From: an uncultured Austwickia sp.
GTDB lineage: Bacteria; Actinomycetota; Actinomycetes; Actinomycetales; Dermatophilaceae
Direction of reading: 5' to 3'
DNA length: 18,441 bases
NCBI GenBank assembly: GCA_934678955.1
Contig: CAKUSI010000041.1
Span: forward strand, 1 to 18,441
Part shown: in pieces, positions 13,064-18,441 of the stretch
How positions within the stretch are numbered: the first letter of the stretch is position 1
Layout of the letters: every line of letters begins with the position of its first letter
Program-made: the position numbers and the translations under genes
The notes under the pieces: model-generated
Database searches by the model: none
The model's input: only the letters and a program-made list of their open reading frames with translations
Told to the model about the DNA's origin: nothing

Positions 13064-14412
13064 TGTTCCTGCTCGGCGTGCTCATCGTCGCGGTCGGCGT
13101 CGGCATCTCGATCGCGCTGCACGAGATCGGGCACCTCATTCCCGCCAAGCGCTTCGGCGTGCGTTGTCCCCAGTACATGATCGGGTTCGGCCCGACGATC
13201 TGGTCGACGCGACGCGGGGACACCTCCTACGGCGTCAAAGCCATTCCGCTCGGCGGCTTCGTGAAGATGATCGGTATGTTCCCGCCCAAACGGGGGGCGG
13301 ACCCAAGTTCGCTGCGAGCCTCCAGCACGGGCCGGTGGGCGACGATGGTGGAGGACGCCCGCTCGACCAGTGCCCAGGAGATCGGCCCGGGGGACGAGGA
13401 TCGCGTCTTCTACAAGCTCTCCACCCCCCGCAAGCTCGTCGTCATGCTCGGCGGGCCGGTGATGAACCTCCTGCTCGCGACACTGATCCTCGCGGGGATC
13501 GTCACGACGTACGGCATGGCGGTGCCCACCGACGGCACGGTCGTTACCTCGGTCGTGGAGTGCGTCCGTCCGGCCGATCAGGCCGGTGGCCAGCGCGATC
13601 AGGCATGCACCGCGGCGGACCGCCCTTCACCGGCGGCCCAGGCGGGCCTTCAGCCGGGGGACGAGATCGTCCGCATCGACGGGGTCCCGATCATCCGTAC
13701 CGGCGACATCGCCGCCGCAATCCGGCCGAAGGCCGACCAACAGATCCAACTCACCGTCCTCCGCGACGGGTCCGAGCGGACCTTGCTCCTCACCCCGATC
13801 GAGAGCACTCTGCCCGTCTACGACGACGAGGGGGTGGCCCGTACCGGACCGGACGGCGCGACCCTGACCGAGCGCGCGGGATACGTCGGCATGACCAACG
13901 CCCAGCGCACGACGGTCGAGAGGCAGTCGGTGACGGTCGTGCCCGGTCTGGTCGCGGACGGCGTGGCAAAGACCGCCGGGGTCGTGGTGCGCCTTCCCCA
14001 GAAGATGGTCGACGTGTGGAACGCGGCCTTCGGCACCGCCGAGCGTGACATCAACGGACCGATCTCGGTGGTGGGCGTCGGGCGGATCGCCGGGGAGGTG
14101 ACCGACGGGCAGATCGCCGGCGTCAGGTCCCCGTCGGAGATCACCGTGTTCCTGCTGAACCTGGTCGCGTCGCTGAACATCGCGCTCTTCGTGTTCAACC
14201 TCATCCCGCTGCTGCCGCTCGACGGGGGCCACGTCGCCGGCGCCCTATGGGAGGGTCTGCGGCGCCGCGTCGCTGCCCTGTTCGGCCGCCCCGATCCCGG
14301 GTACGTCGACGTGGCCAAGGGGCTGCCGGTCGCATACGGGGTGTCGATCGTGCTGATCGGCATGTTCGCCCTGCTCCTCTACGCGGACCTGGTCAAACCC
14401 ATCCGGTTGTAG
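13060..14412 (+). CDS. rseP: Site-2 intramembrane metalloprotease (RseP/Rip1-like)
   Basis: Cleaves membrane proteins, typically anti-sigma factors, within the bilayer as the second cut of regulated proteolysis. The zinc motif H21-E-I-G-H25 lies in the first transmembrane helix. The second motif [12 protein letters not shown] (380-391, with D388) lies in a later helix after [20 protein letters not shown] domain spans about 185-250 ([17 protein letters not shown]). A helix at 128-150 and a last one at 424-443 complete the four-helix layout. At 450 residues it resembles Rip1. GTG 13060 is 9 bases after GGAGGG; ATG 13063 is the alternative, and both overlap the dxr stop. The dxr-rip1-ispG order is the same as in Mycobacterium tuberculosis. 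The sigma/anti-sigma partner is not in the window. Confidence 0.93.
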   Translation: MMFLLGVLIVAVGVGISIALHEIGHLIPAKRFGVRCPQYMIGFGPTIWSTRRGDTSYGVKAIPLGGFVKMIGMFPPKRGADPSSLRASSTGRWATMVEDARSTSAQEIGPGDEDRVFYKLSTPRKLVVMLGGPVMNLLLATLILAGIVTTYGMAVPTDGTVVTSVVECVRPADQAGGQRDQACTAADRPSPAAQAGLQPGDEIVRIDGVPIIRTGDIAAAIRPKADQQIQLTVLRDGSERTLLLTPIESTLPVYDDEGVARTGPDGATLTERAGYVGMTNAQRTTVERQSVTVVPGLVADGVAKTAGVVVRLPQKMVDVWNAAFGTAERDINGPISVVGVGRIAGEVTDGQIAGVRSPSEITVFLLNLVASLNIALFVFNLIPLLPLDGGHVAGALWEGLRRRVAALFGRPDPGYVDVAKGLPVAYGVSIVLIGMFALLLYADLVKPIRL

Positions 14413-14415
14413 AAC

Positions 14416-14424
14416 TGCGATACT
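14416..14424 (+). promoter_or_regulatory. Extended -10 element for ispG (leaderless start)
   Basis: TGCGATACT fits TGn plus -10 hexamer GATACT. It ends 7 bases before ATG 14432, and no Shine-Dalgarno sequence is present, so the transcript would begin at or next to the ATG. It is the best of the leaderless-type starts in this window. Confidence 0.45.
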
Positions 14425-14431
14425 GGCCCTC

Positions 14432-15601
14432 ATGACGCTCGACCTCGGCATGCCTGCCGCGCCCCCCGCCGGCCCGGAGCCCCTCTCCCCTCGGCGGGAA
14501 TCGCGCCGCATCCGCGTCGGCACCGTGGAGGTCGGAGGCGGCGCGCCGGTGAGCGTGCAGTCCATGACCACGACCCTCACGTCCGACGTCAACTCCACGC
14601 TGCAGCAGATCGCCGAGCTCACCGCGGCCGGGTGCGACATCGTCCGGGTCGCCTGCCCGAGCCAGGACGACGCGGACGCGCTGTCCGCCATCGCCAAGGC
14701 GAGCCAGATTCCCGTCATCGCCGACATCCACTTCCAGCCCAAGTACGTCTTCGCTGCCATCGAGGCCGGCTGCGCCGGGGTGCGGGTCAACCCCGGCAAC
14801 ATCAAGGCGTTCGACGATCAGGTCAAGGCCATCGCCCAAGCCGCCAAAGACCATGGCGTCTCGCTGCGAATCGGCGTCAACGCCGGAAGCCTCGACAAGC
14901 GGCTGCTCGCCAAGTACGGCTCCGCCACGCCCGAGGCCCTCGTCGAGTCGGCCGTCTGGGAGGCGAGCCTCTTCGAGGAGCACGACTTCCACGACTTCAA
15001 GATCTCCGTGAAGCACCACGACCCGGTGACGATGATCCGCGCCTACGAACTGCTTGCCCGGCGCGGGGACTGGCCGCTGCACCTCGGGGTGACCGAGGCC
15101 GGGCCGGCGTTCCAGGGCACGATCAAGTCTGCCGTGGCGTTCGGGCACCTCCTCGCGCAGGGCATCGGCGACACGATCCGCGTGTCCCTGTCGGCGCCGC
15201 CGGTCGAGGAGGTCAAGGTCGGCACCCAGATCCTCGCCTGCCTGGGTCTGCGCGAGCGGCAGTTGGAGATCGTGTCCTGCCCGTCGTGCGGGCGCGCCCA
15301 GGTCGATGTCTACACGCTCGCTGAGCAGGTCACGGCCGGGCTGGAGGGGCTCACCGTGCCGCTGCGCGTGGCGGTCATGGGCTGCGTCGTGAACGGTCCC
15401 GGCGAGGCGCGGGAGGCGGATCTCGGCGTGGCCTCCGGCAACGGCAAGGGGCAGATCTTCGTGCGGGGGGAAGTCGTGACGACGGTGCCGGAGTCCCAGA
15501 TCGTCGAAACCCTCATCGAGCACGCGATGGCGCTCGCCGAAGAGATGGGTGAGACCGCGTCGGGCGGAGTCACCGGACCGGTGGTCACGGTGGGCGGGTG
15601 A
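14432..15601 (+). CDS. ispG: 4-hydroxy-3-methylbut-2-enyl-diphosphate synthase (flavodoxin/ferredoxin)
   Basis: Late step of the MEP pathway: reduces MEcPP to HMBPP using a 4Fe-4S cluster. The 389-residue protein has the bacterial two-domain form, a TIM barrel (about 28-270) and a C-terminal Fe-S domain. The cluster ligands are C283-P-S-C286 and C318 ([10 protein letters not shown]) with E325 as fourth ligand. The barrel shows SVQSMTTT (41-48), VRVACPS (71-77), IADIHF (97-101), RVNPGN (118-123) and [13 protein letters not shown] (147-159). The gene follows rseP by 19 bases with its own -10-like element, so it may be transcribed both from upstream and alone. dxr and ispG are close together but ispH and ispD/F are absent from the window. 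Confidence 0.97.
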   Translation: MTLDLGMPAAPPAGPEPLSPRRESRRIRVGTVEVGGGAPVSVQSMTTTLTSDVNSTLQQIAELTAAGCDIVRVACPSQDDADALSAIAKASQIPVIADIHFQPKYVFAAIEAGCAGVRVNPGNIKAFDDQVKAIAQAAKDHGVSLRIGVNAGSLDKRLLAKYGSATPEALVESAVWEASLFEEHDFHDFKISVKHHDPVTMIRAYELLARRGDWPLHLGVTEAGPAFQGTIKSAVAFGHLLAQGIGDTIRVSLSAPPVEEVKVGTQILACLGLRERQLEIVSCPSCGRAQVDVYTLAEQVTAGLEGLTVPLRVAVMGCVVNGPGEAREADLGVASGNGKGQIFVRGEVVTTVPESQIVETLIEHAMALAEEMGETASGGVTGPVVTVGG

Positions 15602-15620
15602 CGCCGCACCGGGCGCGTCC

Positions 15621-16460
15621 ATGCTGAGATCGCGGACGGTGCGCCCCGTGGGGGAGGCCGAACGCGCCACTGCCCTGGAGATCTGTGCCCGGGACCCGCT
15701 GGCGAACTGCTACGTGGCGGCCCGCATGGACGAGGTCGACCTCAACCGCACCCCGGTGCTGCTCGGGTACTACCCGGGCGGGCGGCTTGAGTCGCTGTGC
15801 TGGGCCACCGCCAACCTGATCCCCGTCGAGTGCGACCAGGCCGGCGCCGCGGCCTTCGCCGAGAAGCTGCGGCGGGCGCAATCGCACTTCTCCTCGATCT
15901 TCGGCCCCGCTGACCAGGTCGGCCATCTGTGGGCCGCGCTCTCCTCCTCGTGGCGCGCGCCCGCGGAGATCCGCTCCCACCAGCCGCTGCTCGCGATGGG
16001 CCCCGACGACCCCACGAGAGTTCGCCCCGACCGTCGCGTGCGGCACGCGACCGTGGACGAACTGGACATCCTGACGCCAGCTGCTGCCGCCATGTTCACC
16101 GAGGAGATCGGCTACCCGCCGTTCACGGACCGGGTGGGGGAATCCGGTTATCGGCACGCGGTCCGCGGACTGCTCGTCCGCCGCCGCGCGTACGTGATCA
16201 TCGAGGACTGCCGGGTGCTGTTCAAGGCGGACCTCGGCTCGGTCGGTGTGGGGGCGGGGCAGATCCAGGGGGTCTGGGTCGCGCCATGCCTGCGGGGGAG
16301 CGGGATCGCCGCCCCGGCCATGGCGCGGGTGGTGGAGCTGGCGCGCCGGGAGGTCGACTGGGTGAGCCTGTATGTCAACGACTACAACCTGCCGGCGATG
16401 CGTACGTACAAGCGCGTCGGCTTCTGGCAGGCCGGTACGTTCGCGACGGTGCTCTTCTGA
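15621..16460 (+). CDS. GNAT-family N-acetyltransferase with DUF4081-like N-terminal half
   Basis: A 279-residue protein with a GNAT acetyl-CoA fold in the C-terminal half. The pyrophosphate loop is at 225-230 (RGSGIA) after the strand IQGVWVAP, and the usual end SLYVNDYNLPAMRTYKRVGF is at 249-268. The N-terminal half (1-130) is the segment typically fused to GNAT in the actinobacterial ispG neighbour (Rv2867c-like). The acceptor substrate is unknown in this family. The ATG is 19 bases after the ispG stop, with no clear ribosome binding site. Its frame is open further upstream into ispG, but no better start exists. The close spacing suggests co-transcription with ispG. Confidence 0.85.
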   Translation: MLRSRTVRPVGEAERATALEICARDPLANCYVAARMDEVDLNRTPVLLGYYPGGRLESLCWATANLIPVECDQAGAAAFAEKLRRAQSHFSSIFGPADQVGHLWAALSSSWRAPAEIRSHQPLLAMGPDDPTRVRPDRRVRHATVDELDILTPAAAAMFTEEIGYPPFTDRVGESGYRHAVRGLLVRRRAYVIIEDCRVLFKADLGSVGVGAGQIQGVWVAPCLRGSGIAAPAMARVVELARREVDWVSLYVNDYNLPAMRTYKRVGFWQAGTFATVLF

Positions 16461-16482
16461 CATGCCGCCACTGCCGCCGGCC

Positions 16483-16512
16483 ACCGACCACCGACACCAC
16501 CGACACCACCGA
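16483..16512 (+). repeat. 9-base tandem repeat ACCGACACC, about 3 copies
   Basis: Partial unit at 16483-16489, full units at 16490-16498 and 16499-16507, and a partial one at 16508-16512 running into the -10-like element of the next gene. Confidence 0.8.
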
Positions 16513-16518
16513 TAGGGT
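16513..16518 (+). promoter_or_regulatory. Possible -10 box for the DUF6918-like gene (leaderless start)
   Basis: TAGGGT fits TAnnnT and ends 6 bases before GTG 16525. No Shine-Dalgarno sequence is present. The upstream tandem repeat occupies the place of a -35 box. Confidence 0.4.
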
Positions 16519-16524
16519 TTCGCC

Positions 16525-16959
16525 GTGACCAGCCTGATCGAGATCCTCACCAGCCCGGAGCGACGCCCGGTGGCCGTCCAGGCCTTGTCCGACGTGGTCG
16601 AGGCCGAGGTGCGCGGCACGTCCGGCCTGAGCGGGATGGCCCTGCGTGCCGGTTTCGCGGCGGCGACCAAGCTGCGGCCCGACCTGGTGCCGCGCGCGAT
16701 CGACCGGCTGCTGCCCGAGTTCGCCGCCCAGTTGGATCCGTACTGGCAGCAGCGCGGCGCGCAGCCCTTCGGCGCCCATCTGCAGGAGCATCGGGAGGCC
16801 GTCTCCGAGGACCTTCTGAGCGTGGCCGATCACAGACTCGCGGATCCGCAGCACGCGGCGCTGGCCAAGATCTATGGCGCCATGCGGCCGAAGGCGCGCG
16901 GCCAGGTGGCAGACTCGCTGCCCCGCCTGGGGGCCGCGATCGAGGAACTCGCCCGCTGA
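16525..16959 (+). CDS. Small actinobacterial protein of unknown function, DUF6918-like
   Basis: A 144-residue all-helical-looking soluble protein. It resembles a family I recall as DUF6918, widespread in actinomycetes: an N-terminal '[28 protein letters not shown]' helix, a central [34 protein letters not shown] block (32-67), and a C-terminal [26 protein letters not shown] helix (116-142). No signal peptide, membrane segment or catalytic motif is seen and the function is unknown. GTG 16525 sits directly after a -10-like TAGGGT, suggesting a leaderless message. The gene stands between the GNAT gene and proS. The family name comes from memory of the pattern, so treat it as tentative. Confidence 0.65.
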   Translation: MTSLIEILTSPERRPVAVQALSDVVEAEVRGTSGLSGMALRAGFAAATKLRPDLVPRAIDRLLPEFAAQLDPYWQQRGAQPFGAHLQEHREAVSEDLLSVADHRLADPQHAALAKIYGAMRPKARGQVADSLPRLGAAIEELAR

Positions 16960-16981
16960 CGGAGCACCCGGGTGCGGACCT

Positions 16982-17023
16982 CACTCCCGGGAACGGTGGC
17001 GACACTCCCGGCAACAGTGGCGA
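16982..17023 (+). repeat. 21-base tandem repeat before proS, two copies
   Basis: Units 16982-17002 and 17003-17023 differ at two positions and are followed by a degenerate partial copy (CACGGGCGACGG). They fall within the 169-base gap (16960-17128) between the DUF6918-like gene and proS, the rest of which shows only the proS promoter and leader. Confidence 0.85.
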
Positions 17024-17077
17024 CACGGGCGACGGGGATCGACCACATGCGGGCACGGAGGGTGGCGCGCGGGCCGA

Positions 17078-17123
17078 TATCCTGCGGGCACGCCCGGCCC
17101 CGAGACGTATGAGCCCGAGGAGA
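17078..17123 (+). promoter_or_regulatory. proS promoter and ribosome binding site
   Basis: TATCCT at 17078-17083 fits the -10 consensus; a transcript would start near 17090 with a leader of about 38 bases. GAGGAGA at 17117-17123 is a strong Shine-Dalgarno sequence 5 bases before GTG 17129 and decides that start. The leader is too short for a T-box. Confidence 0.5.
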
Positions 17124-17128
17124 CACCC

Positions 17129-18441
17129 GTGACCGTCCTGGCCATGTCCAGCCTGTTCCTGCGGACCCTGCGCGAGGACCCGGCCGACGCCGAGATGCCG
17201 GGACACCGCCTGCTGGTGCGCGCGGGCTACATCCGCCGGGCGGCGCCGGGCGTCTACACCTGGCTGCCGCTCGGGCTGCGGGTGCTGCGCAAGGTCGAGA
17301 CCGTCGTGCGCGAGGAGATGGACGCGATGGGCGGCCAGGAGCTGCTCTTCCCCGCCCTGCTGCCGCGCGAGCCGTACGAGGCGACCGGCCGCTGGGTCGA
17401 CTACGGGGACAATCTCTTCCGTCTCCAGGACCGGAAGGGCGGGGACATGCTGCTCGGCCCCACCCACGAAGAGATGTTCACGCTCGCGGTGAAGGACCTC
17501 TACTCCTCGTACAAGGATCTGCCCCTGACCCTCTACCAGATCCAGACGAAGTATCGCGACGAGGCGCGTCCGCGGGCCGGACTGCTGCGCGGCCGCGAGT
17601 TCGTGATGAAGGACAGCTACAGCTTCGACGTGGACGACGCCGGGCTTGCGGCCAGCTACGAGGCGCACCGGAAGGCATACATCAGGATCTTCGACCGACT
17701 CGGCTTCGACTACGTGATCGTCCAGGCGATGTCGGGGGCGATGGGCGGCAGCGCGAGCGAGGAGTTTCTCGCGCTGAGCCCGCACGGCGAGGACACGTTC
17801 GTGCGCTGCGACGCGTCGGGATACGCCGCCAACGTGGAAGCCGTCGAGGTGCCCCAGGCGCCGGCGGCACCCGCCGACGCGGTCGCGGCGATCCCCCCGC
17901 GGGTCGAGCTCGACACCCCCGACTCCAAGACGATCGACACCCTGGTCGAGCGGCTCAACGAGCGGTACCCGCGCGAGGACGGCCGGCCCTGGGCCGCGCC
18001 GGACTGCCTCAAGCACGTCGTGCTCATGCTCAGGGGCGGGGACGGGACCCGTACGCCGCTCGTCGTGGGCCTCCCCGGGGATCGTCAGATCGACGAGAAG
18101 CGCCTGGAAGCCCAGGTCGCCCCCTACGAGCTGGACGACTTCACACCGGAGGACTTCACACGCTTCCCCGACGTCGTGGCCGGGTACATCGGCCCGCAGG
18201 TCCTCGGCCCGAACGCGGGACGCTCGGACGATGACCCGCAGCGGGTGCGCTACCTGGTCGATCCCTCGGTCGGCGAGGGCTCGGCGTGGGTCACCGGCGG
18301 CAACAGGGCGGGTTGGCACCTCGGCAACGTGGTGTTCGGGCGGGACTTCACCGCCGACGGGCTCATCCAGGCCGCCGAGGTGCGCGACGGCGACCCGAGC
18401 CCCGATGGCGCGGGGCCGCTGCGCACCGCCCGCGGCATCGA
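17129..18441 (+). CDS. proS: Prolyl-tRNA synthetase, 3' end cut by window
   Basis: Class II synthetase that charges tRNA-Pro. The frame runs off the right edge after 437 codons; the family is usually 570-600 residues. Motif 1 region: [17 protein letters not shown] (41-57) with LLFPALLP. Motif 2: [17 protein letters not shown] (142-158). The segment [14 protein letters not shown] (201-214) opens the insertion (editing) domain of the bacterial-type enzyme, which fills the rest of the visible part; motif 3 and the anticodon domain lie beyond the window. GTG 17129 is chosen by its ribosome binding site. An internal ATG at codon 6 (17144) is the other option. Confidence 0.96.
   Translation, partial: MTVLAMSSLFLRTLREDPADAEMPGHRLLVRAGYIRRAAPGVYTWLPLGLRVLRKVETVVREEMDAMGGQELLFPALLPREPYEATGRWVDYGDNLFRLQDRKGGDMLLGPTHEEMFTLAVKDLYSSYKDLPLTLYQIQTKYRDEARPRAGLLRGREFVMKDSYSFDVDDAGLAASYEAHRKAYIRIFDRLGFDYVIVQAMSGAMGGSASEEFLALSPHGEDTFVRCDASGYAANVEAVEVPQAPAAPADAVAAIPPRVELDTPDSKTIDTLVERLNERYPREDGRPWAAPDCLKHVVLMLRGGDGTRTPLVVGLPGDRQIDEKRLEAQVAPYELDDFTPEDFTRFPDVVAGYIGPQVLGPNAGRSDDDPQRVRYLVDPSVGEGSAWVTGGNRAGWHLGNVVFGRDFTADGLIQAAEVRDGDPSPDGAGPLRTARGI

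Overview
The window is high-GC DNA with the codon habits and gene order of an actinomycete (Actinomycetota). The order cdsA - rlmN - ... - dxr - rseP/rip1 - ispG - GNAT - ... - proS is the housekeeping neighbourhood also seen in Mycobacterium and many Micrococcales. I cannot fix the genus; a Micrococcales-type organism is a guess. Almost all genes lie on the + strand. The one exception is a small gene at 8473-8649.

Layout. (1) 1-2145: the 3' part of cdsA (phospholipid precursor synthesis), then rlmN (23S rRNA A2503 methylation). (2) 2142-8378: an accessory metabolic stretch. It holds a Nudix hydrolase overlapping rlmN, a large FAD/Fe-S D-2-hydroxyacid dehydrogenase fusion, a 663-base gap rich in hairpins with a local drop in GC, then a stand-alone propionyl-CoA synthetase (prpE) with a CRP/GlxR-like palindrome in front and a strong hairpin terminator behind. 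(3) 8473-11639: a small unknown gene on the minus strand, then three overlapping genes that look like type VII (ESX) secretion cargo and chaperone: an EspC-like helical protein, a WxG-containing Ala/Gly-rich protein with a hydrophobic segment, and a possible EspG-like protein ending in a perfect PNTG repeat. No secretion ATPase or membrane component is in the window. (4) 11636-16460: dxr, rseP and ispG plus a GNAT gene. dxr carries an unusual ~60-residue insertion and a repeat tail. (5) 16525-18441: a small actinobacterial family gene (DUF6918-like) and the 5' three quarters of proS.

How it works together: dxr and ispG are two steps of the MEP isoprenoid pathway. RseP/Rip1 is a membrane site-2 protease and CdsA makes CDP-diacylglycerol, so the backbone concerns membrane and envelope precursors. 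The dehydrogenase and PrpE feed oxidised 2-hydroxyacids and propionate into central metabolism. The ESX-like trio runs into dxr and rseP through a chain of 1-4 base overlaps, so five genes (8873-14412) could be read from one message.

The most unusual features are the orphan ESX-like cassette overlapping an essential gene, the structured gap at 5712-6374, the low-complexity insertion in Dxr, repeated short tandem repeats at gene ends and starts, and several start codons placed 6-9 bases after a -10-like hexamer, suggesting leaderless messages. All calls come from reading the sequence. No database search or folding program was run.
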